From Mesorhizobium silamurunense (GTDB taxonomy: Bacteria > Pseudomonadota > Alphaproteobacteria > Rhizobiales > Rhizobiaceae), in NCBI RefSeq assembly GCF_014843825.1, contig NZ_JHQR01000098.1:1-46320 (forward strand): a DNA stretch of 46,320 bases, written 5' to 3'. The notes under the pieces are model-generated. The model saw only the letters and a program-made list of their open reading frames with translations, searched no databases and was not told where the DNA came from. Below, piece after piece: positions 9,528-18,953 of this stretch. The position numbers and the translations under genes were made by a program. Within the stretch, counting starts at the first letter, position 1, and each line of letters opens with the position of its first letter.

Positions 9528-10925
9528 ATGCAATATGTGAGTACCCGCGGGGATGCGCCCGTGCTTGGATTTTCCGACGCGGTGCTGGCCGGGCTGGCGC
9601 GCGACGGCGGGCTTTACGTGCCGCGCGAATGGCCGCAGTTCTCGGCCGCCGAAATCCGCTCCATGCGCGGCCTTGCCTATCCGGACCTTGCCATTCGCGT
9701 CCTGACGCCCTTCCTCGGCGGCGAGATCGCCGCACCCGTCTTCGAGCTGCTGGTGCGCGAGGCCTATGCGACTTTTCGGCACGACGCCGTCTGCCCGTTG
9801 GTGCAGACAGGGAAAAACACCTTCGTCCTAGAGCTTTTCCACGGTCCGACGCTCGCTTTCAAGGACGTGGCGATGCAGCTGCTCGCGCGGCTGATGGACC
9901 ATGTGCTTGCCGAACGGGGCAAACGCGCCACCATCGTCGGCGCCACCTCCGGCGACACCGGCGGCGCTGCGATAGACGCTTTCGCCGGCCGCGACCGCAC
10001 CGACATCTTCATCCTTTTCCCCAACGGCAAGGTCTCGCCGGTGCAGCAGCGGCAGATGACGACGTCGAGCGCGGCGAATGTCCACGCGCTGTCGATCGAG
10101 GGGAATTTCGACGACTGCCAGGGCCTGGTGAAGGACATGTTCAACGATCACGGCTTCCGCGACCGTGTGTCGCTGTCGGGCGTCAATTCGATCAACTGGG
10201 CCCGCATCATGGCCCAGATCGTCTATTATTTCTCGTCGGCCCTTTCGCTCGGCGCGCCCGACCGGCCGGTGTCCTTTACCGTGCCGACCGGCAATTTCGG
10301 CGACATTTTCGCAGGTTACGCCGCCAAGCGCATGGGGCTGCCGGTCGAACGGCTGATCATCGCCACCAACGACAACGACATATTGGCGCGCACATTGTCG
10401 AGCGGCGAATACCGCACCAAGGGCGTGTTCGCCACCACCTCGCCGTCGATGGACATCCAGGTGTCGTCGAACTTCGAGCGCCTGCTGTTCGAGGCGGCGG
10501 GCCGCGATGCCGCGACGGTCCGGCGCTACATGAACGGGCTGAAGCAATCCGGCGCCTTCACCATCGAAGCGGGCGAAATGGCTAGGATCCGCGCCGAGTT
10601 CGACGCCGGCCGCGCCAGCGTCGACGAGGTTGCCGCAACCATCCGCCAGACGCTCGAAGCGAGCAGCTACCTGCTCGATCCGCACACGGGCGCCGCCGTG
10701 CACGTAGCGGCCGGCCACGCGTCAGGCGCCGTGCCCATGGTGGTGCTGGGCACCGCGCATCCGGCCAAGTTCCCGGCAGCGGTCGAGGCCGCCAGCGGCG
10801 TTACTCCAGCGCTCCCCTCATGGCTTGCCGGCTTGATGACAGCCGACGAAAAGTACACCATACTTCCATCCGAGCTGAAAATGGTGGAAGATTACGTGAG
10901 CCGCCACACGCGGGCGGCCCGTTAG
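9528..10925 (+). CDS. thrC: Threonine synthase
   Basis: A 465-aa PLP enzyme that converts O-phosphohomoserine to threonine, the last step of threonine synthesis. The N-terminus MQYVSTRGDAPVLGFSDAVL is typical of the long proteobacterial type. The PLP-binding Lys is K112 in HGPTLAFKDVAMQ, followed by the phosphate-binding GATSGDTGGAA loop. The conserved NSINWARIMAQIVYYF and VPTGNFGDIFAGY segments are present. Tandem ATGs occur at 9525 and 9528; the second matches the family start. An upstream in-frame GTG at 9492 is rejected because it adds unconserved residues. The partner gene thrB lies about 9 kb away on the other strand. An M16 peptidase gene follows after 14 bases and is probably co-transcribed. 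Confidence 0.96.
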   Translation: MQYVSTRGDAPVLGFSDAVLAGLARDGGLYVPREWPQFSAAEIRSMRGLAYPDLAIRVLTPFLGGEIAAPVFELLVREAYATFRHDAVCPLVQTGKNTFVLELFHGPTLAFKDVAMQLLARLMDHVLAERGKRATIVGATSGDTGGAAIDAFAGRDRTDIFILFPNGKVSPVQQRQMTTSSAANVHALSIEGNFDDCQGLVKDMFNDHGFRDRVSLSGVNSINWARIMAQIVYYFSSALSLGAPDRPVSFTVPTGNFGDIFAGYAAKRMGLPVERLIIATNDNDILARTLSSGEYRTKGVFATTSPSMDIQVSSNFERLLFEAAGRDAATVRRYMNGLKQSGAFTIEAGEMARIRAEFDAGRASVDEVAATIRQTLEASSYLLDPHTGAAVHVAAGHASGAVPMVVLGTAHPAKFPAAVEAASGVTPALPSWLAGLMTADEKYTILPSELKMVEDYVSRHTRAAR

Positions 10926-10939
10926 GGAGTAGTTGCCAT

Positions 10940-12232
10940 ATGGGTGTTGAGGTAAGCCGTCTGTCGAACGGCCTGACAGTCGCCACCGAAACCCTTCCAA
11001 GCCTCGAATCCGTTGCCCTTGGTGCCTGGGTCAAGTCGGGCGCCCGCAATGAACGCGACGAAGAGCATGGCATGGCCCATCTGCTCGAGCATATGGCGTT
11101 CAAGGGAACCAAGCGGCGCAGCGCCTTCGAGATCGCCTCGGAAATCGAGAATGTCGGCGGCGAGATCAATGCCGCCACCAGCGTCGAGACGACGTCCTAC
11201 TACGCCAGGGTGCTCTCCGACGACGTGCCGCTGGCGGTCGATATCCTGGCCGACATCCTGCAGGAGTCGGAATTCGACCCCGAAGAGCTGGAGCGCGAGC
11301 AGCATGTGATCCTGCAGGAGATCGGCGCCGCGCACGACACGCCAGACGACATCGTCTTCGACAGGTTCACCGAAACCGCGTTCCGCCACCAGACCATCGG
11401 CCGCTCGATCCTCGGCACGCCGGAGACGGTCAAATCCTTCACCTCGAAACAGTTGCACGACTTCATCGAACGGCAATACGGCGCCGAGCGCATGGTGATC
11501 GTGGCCGCAGGGGACATCAAGCACGACAATTTCGTGCGCGAGGTCGAAAAGCAGCTCGGCGGCTTTCGCGCCAAGGCCTCGAGCAACATCCCGCAATACG
11601 CCCAATATGTCGGCGGCGACTTCCGCGAGGACCGCGACCTGATGGACGCGCAGATCGTGCTCGGCTTCGAGGGCCGCGCCTACCATGTGCGCGACTTCTA
11701 CGCCTCGCAGGTGCTGTCGATGATCCTCGGCGGCGGCATGTCGTCGAGGCTGTTCCAGGAGGTGCGCGAGAAGCGCGGCCTGTGCTACTCGGTCTATGCC
11801 TTCCACTGGGGCTTTTCCGACACCGGCATTTTCGGCGTGCATGCCGCGACCGGGCAGAGCGATATCGCCAAGCTGGTGCCGGTCATCATCGGCGAACTGC
11901 AGAAGGCCGGCGAAAGCATCCAGCAGGAAGAGCTCGACCGGGCACGCGCGCAATATCGCGCCGGCCTCATCATGTCGGCCGAAAGCCCGGCAAGCCGCGC
12001 CTCGCAGATCGCCAGGCAGTTGCTCCTGTTCGGGCGGCCGATCGCCAAGGAGGAATTGATGGAGCGGCTGGCAGCGCTGACCATCGAGCGGCTGACTGAC
12101 CTCTCGTCGCGGCTGTTCTCGACCAAGCCGACGCTGACGGCGGTCGGCCCCGTGGGCACGCTGGCACCCTACGAGGCGATCCTCGATTCGCTTGCGGGTC
12201 CGCAGACGACGGCCCGCAGGCTCGCCGTCTAA
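10940..12232 (+). CDS. M16-family zinc metallopeptidase (processing-peptidase-like)
   Basis: A 430-aa insulinase-type (M16) peptidase related to the beta subunit of mitochondrial processing peptidase. The inverted zinc motif HxxEH is H47-LL-E50-H51 in GMAHLLEHMAFKGT, and the third ligand lies in LEREQHVILQEI. The C-terminal half keeps the R/Y substrate-binding segment (FQEVREKRGLCYSVYAF). It has no signal peptide and is probably cytoplasmic. The frame is open upstream to 10820, but ATG 10940 gives the family-typical MGVEVSRLSNGL start, with AGGGAG ahead of it overlapping the thrC stop. The thrC-M16-GNAT order is common in rhizobia. Natural substrates in bacteria are not known. Confidence 0.93.
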   Translation: MGVEVSRLSNGLTVATETLPSLESVALGAWVKSGARNERDEEHGMAHLLEHMAFKGTKRRSAFEIASEIENVGGEINAATSVETTSYYARVLSDDVPLAVDILADILQESEFDPEELEREQHVILQEIGAAHDTPDDIVFDRFTETAFRHQTIGRSILGTPETVKSFTSKQLHDFIERQYGAERMVIVAAGDIKHDNFVREVEKQLGGFRAKASSNIPQYAQYVGGDFREDRDLMDAQIVLGFEGRAYHVRDFYASQVLSMILGGGMSSRLFQEVREKRGLCYSVYAFHWGFSDTGIFGVHAATGQSDIAKLVPVIIGELQKAGESIQQEELDRARAQYRAGLIMSAESPASRASQIARQLLLFGRPIAKEELMERLAALTIERLTDLSSRLFSTKPTLTAVGPVGTLAPYEAILDSLAGPQTTARRLAV

Positions 12233-12247
12233 CCCCGAACAAGCGCC

Positions 12248-12844
12248 GTGTTCGCGCTCCCTTTCTTTCGCCGCGACCTGCCGGCACTGAAGGGCGAAAA
12301 GGTCACGCTTCGCGTGCCGCTGACCAACGACTATCGCGAATGGTCGAAACTGCGCGGCGAAAGCCGCGCCTTCCTGGAGCCGTGGGAGCCGCGCTGGCAG
12401 CCGGACGAGCTCGACCGCACCGCCTGGCGGCTGCGCATCGGCCGCTACCGCGAGGACTATGCGCAAGGCACGGCCATCGCCTTCTTCATCTTCGAGAAGG
12501 AGAGCGGCAAGCTCGCCGGCGGCATCACGCTCGGCAACATCCGCCACGGCGTCGCGCAAAGCGGCCATATCGGCTACTGGATCGGCGAACGCTACGGCGG
12601 CCGCGGGCTGATGACCGACGCGGTCAAGGTGGTGTCGCGTTTTGCCTTCGATACGCTGAGGTTGCACCGGATCGAGGCTGCCTGTATTCCCGACAACGCC
12701 CGGTCGATCCGCGTGCTTGAAAAAGCCGGATTCCGGCGCGAAGGACTTCTGCGATCCTATCTCAGGATCAACGGCATCTGGCAGGATCACTACCTCTACG
12801 CCCGGATCGCGGACGATCCGCCGGATGATGGAACGAAGGGCTGA
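12248..12844 (+). CDS. GNAT N-acetyltransferase (RimJ-like)
   Basis: A 198-aa GCN5-related acetyltransferase of the RimJ/RimL type, which acetylates protein N-termini such as ribosomal S5. The acetyl-CoA site is visible as IGERYGGRGLMTDAVKVVSRFAF at about 114-136, followed by HRIEAACIPDNARSIRVLEKAGF, a signature of the RimJ group. It starts at GTG 12248, 15 bases after the M16 stop, and no better ATG exists near the conserved N-terminus. It is followed within 3 bases by the GGDEF/EAL gene, so thrC-M16-GNAT-GGDEF/EAL may be one transcript. The ribosomal substrate is assumed from the family. Confidence 0.88.
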   Translation: MFALPFFRRDLPALKGEKVTLRVPLTNDYREWSKLRGESRAFLEPWEPRWQPDELDRTAWRLRIGRYREDYAQGTAIAFFIFEKESGKLAGGITLGNIRHGVAQSGHIGYWIGERYGGRGLMTDAVKVVSRFAFDTLRLHRIEAACIPDNARSIRVLEKAGFRREGLLRSYLRINGIWQDHYLYARIADDPPDDGTKG

Positions 12845-12847
12845 TAT

Positions 12848-15819
12848 GTGACGAATTTTCCGCGAATCGCGTCGCTGTTCGCCCTCATCCTGGCGGTCGT
12901 CGTCACGCTCTCGGCAGCCGCGCCGGCCCTTGCCGTCGAGCCGATCAAAATCGCCCGCGACGATAAAGCGCTCGACCTTTCGGGCGCCGTCGCGATCTAC
13001 CGGAACCAGGGCGAGAATTTCCAGGTCTCGACCGCGCCCGGCCCCGACGGCATCGTGCGGCGCATCGAAGTGGAGGCCAATGATGCGCGCTCGACCGGCG
13101 ACTGGGCGGTGTTCGCGCTCGCCAACACTACCGACCAGCAGCTCGACCGGCTGATCGTCGCGCCGCATTTCCGCCTGGTGAATTCCGGCATCTTCTGGCC
13201 GGATCTCGGTTCGACCCGCATTGCGGCGATCACGCCCAGCGAAGGTTTCGCGCTCGACCGCCAGACCAGCCCCGACGCCGACGTGTTCCGGGTGACGCTG
13301 AACCCTGGAACGGTGGTCACCTTCATCGCCGAGCTCGCCTCGCCGAAGCTGCCGCAGGTCTATCTGTGGGATCCGGAATCCTACAAGGACTCGGTCAATT
13401 CCTACACGCTGTTCCGCGGCATCGTCATCGGCATTGCCGGCCTGCTGGCGCTGTTCCTGACCATCCTGTTCGTGGTCAAGGGAACCTCGATGTTCCCCGC
13501 CACGGCAGCACTCGCCTGGGCGGTGCTCGCCTATATCTGCGTCGATTTCGGCTTCCTCAACAAGGGCATCGAGATATCGCCCGGCAACGAGCAGATGTGG
13601 CGGGCCGGCACCGAGGGGGCCTTGGCGGCGACCTTCGTGGTGTTCCTCTCATCGAGATATCGCCCGGCAACGAGCAGATGTGGCGGGCCGGCACCGAGGT
13701 GGCCTTGGCGGCGACCTTCGTGGTGTTCCTGTTCGCCTATCTCAACCTCAACCGATGGCACGGCCATTTCAGCTACGGCGCGCTAGTGTGGATCCTCGGT
13801 CTGCTTCTGATCGCCGGGGTGGCGATCGTCGATCCGGCGGTCGCCGCCGGTATCGCCCGCATCTCCTTTGCCGCCACCGCGCTCACCGGGCTCGGCCTCA
13901 TCATCTTCCTTGGCATTCGCGGTTATGACCGCGCCATCATGCTGGTGCCCAGCTGGGTCATGGTGCTCTTGTGGCTGTGCGGCTCGTGGATGGCAATCAC
14001 CGGCATGCTGGACAACGACATCGCCCAGCCGGCGCTGGGCGGCGGCCTGATCCTGATCATCCTTCTGATCGGCTTCACCGTCATGCAGCACGCCTTTGCC
14101 GGCGGCGCGCTGCACCAGGGCCTCTTCTCCGACCTCGAGCGCCAGGCGCTCGCGGTCGCCGGATCGGGCGATATCGTATGGGACTGGGACGTGCTGCGCG
14201 ACCGCGTGGTGACCAAGCCCGACATTAGCATTCAGCTCGGCCTCGCCCCCAACAGCCTGTCGGGCGCGGCCCGCAACTGGCTGCCGGTGCTGCATGCCGA
14301 CGACCGCGACACGTTCCGCACAACGCTCGACGTGGTGCTGGAGCACCGCCGCGGCCGGGTGGCGCAGAATTTCCGCCTGCGCGGCGCCGACGGCCATTAT
14401 CACTGGTTTTCGCTCAGGGCGCGGCCGGTGATCGGGTCGGACGGTGAAGTGATCCGCTGCGTCGGCACGATGGTCGATGTCACCGAGCAGAAGAAGTCCG
14501 AGGAAAGGCTGCTGCACGACGCCGTGCACGACAACCTCACCGGCCTGCCGAACCGCGAGCTGTTCATGAACCGGCTGGAGGCGATCATCTCGATCGCCCG
14601 CACCGAGGACAAGGTGCGCCCGACGGTGTTCGTCATCGACATCGACCGCTTCAAGCAGGTCAATGACGGGCTTGGCATTTCCGCCGGCGACACCATCCTG
14701 CTCACCATCGCGCGCCGGCTGCACCGGCTCTTGAAGCCCAAGGATTCGCTGTCGCGCTTTGCCGGCGACCAGTTCGCGCTGATGCTGTTGTCGGAGCAGG
14801 ATCCGGCCCGCATCGCCGCCATGGCCGACGCGATCAAGCATGCGATCAACAACCCGATCACCTTCGCCAAGCGCGAGATCGTGCTCACCGCCTCGATCGG
14901 CCTGATCACCTGGACGACGGCGCAAACCTCGTCCGAGGACATGGTCAAGGACGCCGAGCTTGCCATGCACCAGGCCAAGCGTTTCGGCGGCGACAGGATC
15001 GAGCCGTTCCGGCCGGCCTTCCGCACCGTCGGCACCGACCGGCTGCAGTTCGAATCCGACCTTCGCCGCGCCATCGAGCGGCGCGAGTTCACGCTCGCCT
15101 ACCAGCCGATCGTGCGGCTGGAGGACGGCAGCGTCGCCGGCTTCGAGGCGCTATTGCGCTGGGACCATCCGCGGCGCGGCATGATACCGCCGGGAGATTT
15201 CATCCCGGTGGCCGAAAATTGCGGGTTGATCGTGCAGCTCGGGCTGTTCGCCATGCAGCAGGCGGCCGAGGATCTCGCCACCTGGCAAAAACAGATCGGC
15301 GACGCGCCGCTGTCGGTTTCAGTCAACCTGTCCAGCCGGCAGCTCATCCGCCGCGACCTGGTCAGCGACGTGCGTTCGGTCATCGCGCGCGCCAATCTGA
15401 AGCCGCGCTGCTTCCGGCTCGAGCTCACCGAATCTTTGGTGATGGACAATCCCGAGCAGACCGCGCATGTGCTGAGTAAACTGAAACAACTCGGCATCGG
15501 ACTGTCGCTCGACGATTTCGGCACCGGCTATTCCTCGCTCTCTTATCTGACGCGCTTCCCCTTCGACACGATCAAGATCGACAGGAGCTTCGTCGACGAC
15601 GCCACGCCGAAGAGGGCGGTGCTGCTGAAATCCATGGTCAACATGGCGCATGAACTCGGCCTGTCGGTCGTGGCTGAGGGCATCTCCGACGAGAGCGACG
15701 CGCTGGAGCTGCGCCAAATGGGCTGCGAATATGTCCAGAGCTTCATGTTCGGCGCGCCGATGCCCGGCGACCAGGTGCTGAAGACGCTGAGGGAGCAATA
15801 TCCGCTGACGCAGGCTTAG
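12848..15819 (+). pseudogene. Membrane PAS-GGDEF-EAL c-di-GMP protein, split by an 83-bp-period tandem duplication
   Basis: The gene begins at GTG 12848 and reads in one frame to a stop at 13786. The rest, up to 15819, is in another frame. Removing one 83-base repeat period joins them into 963 codons (962 aa), so the duplication at 13567-13730 breaks the gene. The joined protein has a signal peptide (about 1-30), a periplasmic domain, several membrane segments (about 190-420), a PAS-like domain (WFSLRARPVIGSDGE, MVDVTEQ), a GGDEF domain and an EAL domain. The GGDEF signature reads AGDQF (14761-14775), so cyclase activity is doubtful. The EAL domain keeps EALLRW (from 15145), NLSSRQL, ELTES, DDFGTG (from 15511), IKIDRSF and VAEGI, and looks active. 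As read, the first frame gives 312 aa without a catalytic part. Confidence 0.85.
13567..13730. repeat. Tandem duplication, two 81-bp copies, period 83
   Basis: Copy 1 is 13567-13647 and copy 2 is 13650-13730, with CT between them. They differ at one base (G at 13617, T at 13700). Because 83 is not a multiple of three, the duplication shifts the frame of the GGDEF/EAL gene. Copy 2 keeps the Val codon expected in the downstream frame. Confidence 0.95.
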
Positions 15820-15820
15820 G

Positions 15821-16429
15821 TCACGCGTGGCCGGCGGCGGCGCTCAAATGGGCGAGATCGATGCCGATCGAGGCAAGGATACGGTCGTATTTGCGCTCGA
15901 TGTCGGCGTCGAACAACAGTTCGGGCGTCGCCGGGCAGGTCAGCCAGCCATTCTCGGCGATCTCGCTTTCGAGCTGGCCGGCGCCCCAGCCGGAGTAACC
16001 GAGCGCCATCAGCGCATGACGCGGCCCGCGGCCCGTCGAGATGGCGCGCAGAATGTCGACCGTGGCGGTCAGGCAGATGTCGTCGGAGACGCTGAGCGAG
16101 GATTCCACGCGATAGTCGCCGGAATGCAGCACGAAGCCGCGGCTGCGATCGACCGGCCCGCCATTGCGCACGACGAAGTCGCGGGCATGCGCCGGCAAGC
16201 GGATCGCTTCCTGCTCGTTCACGATGCCAAGCTGCACCAGAAGGTCCGGGAACAGCATCTGCTGCGTCTGGTTGATGATCAGGCCCATGGCGCCCTCGTC
16301 GCTGTGGGCGCAGATATAGATGACCGAGCGCGTGAAACGGTCGTCCTTCATGCCGGGCATGGCAATCAGGAACTGATCGTCGAGAAAGCCGCGCCCCGCG
16401 GCCATCTTTTTGTGGCGCAACAAGTCCAT
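15821..16429 (-). CDS. YqgE/AlgH family protein (UPF0301, DUF179)
   Basis: A 202-aa member of the DUF179 family. Features are the N-terminal [21 protein letters not shown], the GAMGLIINQ motif, [17 protein letters not shown] and the C-terminal [14 protein letters not shown]. All of these are hallmarks of YqgE/AlgH proteins, whose biochemical role is still unclear. The frame is open to 16522, but Met at 16429 gives the usual length and places the conserved block near the N-terminus. Its stop lies one base from the GGDEF/EAL stop (convergent). It diverges from the DsbD-N-like gene across about 127 bases. Confidence 0.92.
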   Translation of the reverse strand: MDLLRHKKMAAGRGFLDDQFLIAMPGMKDDRFTRSVIYICAHSDEGAMGLIINQTQQMLFPDLLVQLGIVNEQEAIRLPAHARDFVVRNGGPVDRSRGFVLHSGDYRVESSLSVSDDICLTATVDILRAISTGRGPRHALMALGYSGWGAGQLESEIAENGWLTCPATPELLFDADIERKYDRILASIGIDLAHLSAAAGHA

Positions 16430-16556
16430 GACGTTGAGCGTAACCCGTTTCCGCCGCGCCGAAAAGATGGTCAGGCTGCCGGATGTCACGCAAATATGAT
16501 ACCGGCAGGAACATGAAATCATTGCGCGGCCAAGAACGGGCGATCAAATCACCGCC

Positions 16557-17363
16557 ATGCGATACCTGAACATTGTGGCGCTCGGCGCCGTCATCGGCCT
16601 GGGAGCGGGCCTGCCGGCCGAGGCCTCGTCCTCGGCCTGGTACAACAGCGAAGGCGGCAAAGTGCGGCTGGTGACCAGCGGCAAGCCCGACGAGGCCGGC
16701 AAGATCCACGGCGTGCTCGACATTGCCCTGAAGCCAGGCTGGAAAACCTACTGGCGCGACCCCGGTGACGCCGGCGTGCCGCCGCAGCTCGACATCTCGG
16801 CCAGCACCAACATCGCCGATGCAAGGCTGTCGTTTCCGCCGCCGCAGCGCCACGACGACGGCTACGGCAAATGGGCCGGCTACGACCGCCCCGTGTCGCT
16901 GCCGGTGACCTTCACGCTGTCGTCGCCCGACCAGCCGGCGACGATCGACGCCAACGTCTTCCTCGGCATATGCGAGACGATCTGCATTCCGGTGCAGACC
17001 CGGCTCAGCGTCGATCCGGCGTCCGATCCGGACAACGCCACGGACGCGGCGCTGGTGAAGACGGCGCTTGCAACGCTGCCCTCGCCAGCACGGCCCGATT
17101 TCGGCATCCGCGTGCTACCCGGCGACCACGAGACCCTTATCGTCGAGGCCCGGTCCCCCGGAGACCTGGATTCGGTCGATTTCTTCATCGCCGGCGAGCG
17201 CGACTACATGTTCGGCGCGCCGGTGCGCAGCGAGAAGGACGGCAAACTCGTCTTCACCGTGCCGATCCTTGACCGGCCGTCGGCGACACCCACGGATGGC
17301 GGGCTCTATTACACGCTGACAAGCACCGAGGGTTCGGTCGACGGGCTGCTGCCTTTCCCTTGA
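16557..17363 (+). CDS. Exported DsbD N-terminal-like (DsbDalpha) protein
   Basis: A 268-aa secreted protein resembling the N-terminal periplasmic domain of the disulfide reductase DsbD, but lacking the membrane and thioredoxin parts. A signal peptide (about 1-24, ending near AEASS) is followed by LKPGWKTYWRDPGDAGVPP and the Cys pair in FLGICETICIPVQ, the redox pair position in this domain family. Length agrees with stand-alone members found across Rhizobiales. It may carry electrons to periplasmic thiol proteins such as peroxiredoxins or copper-handling proteins. A peroxiredoxin gene follows 84 bases downstream, which makes a shared redox role plausible but unproven. Confidence 0.8.
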   Translation: MRYLNIVALGAVIGLGAGLPAEASSSAWYNSEGGKVRLVTSGKPDEAGKIHGVLDIALKPGWKTYWRDPGDAGVPPQLDISASTNIADARLSFPPPQRHDDGYGKWAGYDRPVSLPVTFTLSSPDQPATIDANVFLGICETICIPVQTRLSVDPASDPDNATDAALVKTALATLPSPARPDFGIRVLPGDHETLIVEARSPGDLDSVDFFIAGERDYMFGAPVRSEKDGKLVFTVPILDRPSATPTDGGLYYTLTSTEGSVDGLLPFP

Positions 17364-17447
17364 TCCAGGCTTGGTCAACGGTTGCGGGAAGCCGCTCGGT
17401 CCGATACGCAGGCACAGATCCTTCCCAATCTCCAAGCGAGGAATCCC

Positions 17448-17930
17448 ATGACCATTTCGGTTGGCGAAAAACTGCCCGATGCGACTTTCAAGGTGATGAC
17501 CGCCGACGGCGCCAAGCCGATGACCAGCGCTGAAATCTTCGCCGGCAAGAAGGTGGTGCTGTTCGGCGTACCCGGCGCCTTCACGCCGACCTGCAGCAAC
17601 AACCATCTGCCGGGTTATCTGGAGAACCACGACGCCATCCTGGCGCGCGGCGTCGACACCATTGCGGTCGTCTCGGTCAACGACGTCCATGTCATGGGCG
17701 CCTGGGCGCGCTTCACCGGCGGCGAAGGCAAGATCCTCTACCTCGCCGACGGCAGCGGCGATTTCGCCAAGGCGGTCGGCCTCGACAATGATCTTTCCGC
17801 GAACGGCATGGGGCTGCGCTCGAAGCGCTTTTCGATGATCGTCGACGACGGCAAGGTCACGGCGCTCAATGTCGAAACCAAGCCGGGTGTCGACGAGAGC
17901 GGCGCGGCCAAGATCCTCGAGCAACTCTGA
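17448..17930 (+). CDS. Peroxiredoxin (Prx5 / type II, 1-Cys)
   Basis: A 160-aa peroxiredoxin of the Prx5-like (redoxin) family that reduces hydrogen peroxide and organic peroxides. The peroxidatic Cys is in PGAFTPTCSNNHLPGY. The family segment SVNDVHVMGAWARF follows, but no second Cys exists in the protein, so it should act as a 1-Cys enzyme reduced by glutathione/glutaredoxin or a similar donor. The frame is open to 17382; ATG 17448 (MTISVGEKLPDATF) is the family start and follows an AGCGAGGAA ribosome-binding site. Its stop overlaps the start of the DUF2938 gene (TGATG), so the two are translationally coupled. Confidence 0.93.
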   Translation: MTISVGEKLPDATFKVMTADGAKPMTSAEIFAGKKVVLFGVPGAFTPTCSNNHLPGYLENHDAILARGVDTIAVVSVNDVHVMGAWARFTGGEGKILYLADGSGDFAKAVGLDNDLSANGMGLRSKRFSMIVDDGKVTALNVETKPGVDESGAAKILEQL

Positions 17931-18406
17931 TGCTCGATATCGTCTGGCGCGCCGTCGCGATCGGCATCGGCGCCACGGTCTTCATGGACGTCTGGGCGAT
18001 TATCCTCAACAAGGCCTTCGGCCTGCCGCGGCCGAATTGGGGCCTGGTCGGACGCTGGGTACGGCACCTGCCCGAGAAGGTGTTCCACGACGATATCGGC
18101 CAGGCCACGCCTTACTCCCATGAGAAGGCGCTGGGCTGGGCATTCCACTATCTCGTCGGCATCCTTTACGGCGTCATCCTGGTCGTGCTTGCGGGAGCCG
18201 GCTGGCTGGCCGCGCCGACCTTCCTGCCGGCCTTCATCCTCGGCATCGTCACCGTCGGCGCCGGCTGGTTCCTGTTGGCGCCCGGCATGGGCGCCGGCTG
18301 GGCAGCTTCCAAACTGCCCAATCCGATGCTGGTGCGCACACTGAACCTCGTCTCGCACACGGTGTTCGCGCTCGGCCTGTTCTCCACGGCGCTGCTGATC
18401 CGATAG
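17930..18406 (+). CDS. DUF2938 family membrane protein
   Basis: A 158-aa integral membrane protein matching the DUF2938 family. It has four predicted membrane helices: about 5-27, 66-88 (YLVGILYGVILVVLAGAGWL), 93-118 and 133-157. A conserved-looking cytoplasmic or periplasmic loop contains WGLVGRWVRHLPEKVFHDDI and the PYSHEKALGW segment. The function of the family is unknown. The start overlaps the peroxiredoxin stop by one base, so it is part of that operon. It converges on rnhA with a 13-base gap that contains no clear terminator. Confidence 0.85.
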   Translation: MLDIVWRAVAIGIGATVFMDVWAIILNKAFGLPRPNWGLVGRWVRHLPEKVFHDDIGQATPYSHEKALGWAFHYLVGILYGVILVVLAGAGWLAAPTFLPAFILGIVTVGAGWFLLAPGMGAGWAASKLPNPMLVRTLNLVSHTVFALGLFSTALLIR

Positions 18407-18419
18407 AGAAGTCGGCGCG

Positions 18420-18953
18420 TCAGTAGCTCTGGGTCGAGCGTCGGGGCGATGGTTTTCTGGCCGGAGCGCCTTCGGGTTTCGGCGCACTTGCAACCGGTGC
18501 CGGCCGCGCCGACTTCGGCTTGAACGGCGCCATGCCTTGTCTTGCCAGCTCGTCGGCGCGCTCGTTCTCGGGATGGCCGGCATGGCCCTTCACCCAACGC
18601 CAAATGACCTTGTGGCGCCTGTTGGCCTCGTCGAGCGCCTGCCAGAGCTCGCCGTTCTTGACCGGCTTCCTGTCGCCGGTCTTCCAGCCGTTCTTCTTCC
18701 AGCCATGGATCCACTTGGAGATGCCGTCCATGACGTATTTGCTGTCGGTATAAAGATCGACCGTGCAGGCTTCCTTCAGCGCATTGAGCGCGGTGATAGC
18801 GGCAAGCAATTCCATGCGGTTGTTGGTGGTCTCGGCCTCGCCGCCCGACAGTTCCTTGGTGACGCCATTATAGCGCAACACCGCGCCCCAGCCGCCGGGC
18901 CCGGGATTGCCCGAGCAGGCGCCGTCGGTGAATATCTCGACTTGCTTGTTCAT
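18420..18953 (-). CDS. rnhA: Ribonuclease HI
   Basis: A 177-aa RNase HI that cuts the RNA strand of RNA-DNA hybrids, for example at primers and R-loops. All catalytic acids sit at the E. coli positions: D10, E48, D70 and D134, with His124 in [15 protein letters not shown]. The basic-protrusion segment is present ([20 protein letters not shown]). The last 35 residues form a Pro/Ala/Lys/Arg tail ([20 protein letters not shown]) not found in the E. coli enzyme; such tails occur in alphaproteobacterial members and may aid nucleic acid binding. The start overlaps the thrB stop (ATGA), so it is translationally coupled to thrB. Confidence 0.96.
   Translation of the reverse strand: MNKQVEIFTDGACSGNPGPGGWGAVLRYNGVTKELSGGEAETTNNRMELLAAITALNALKEACTVDLYTDSKYVMDGISKWIHGWKKNGWKTGDRKPVKNGELWQALDEANRRHKVIWRWVKGHAGHPENERADELARQGMAPFKPKSARPAPVASAPKPEGAPARKPSPRRSTQSY

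Noticed and set aside
10922..13168. 748-codon open frame on the minus strand opposite the M16 peptidase and GNAT genes
   Set aside because: It is antisense to three well-supported genes, has repetitive Arg/Asp/Glu/Val-rich composition typical of high-GC shadow frames and shows no domain.
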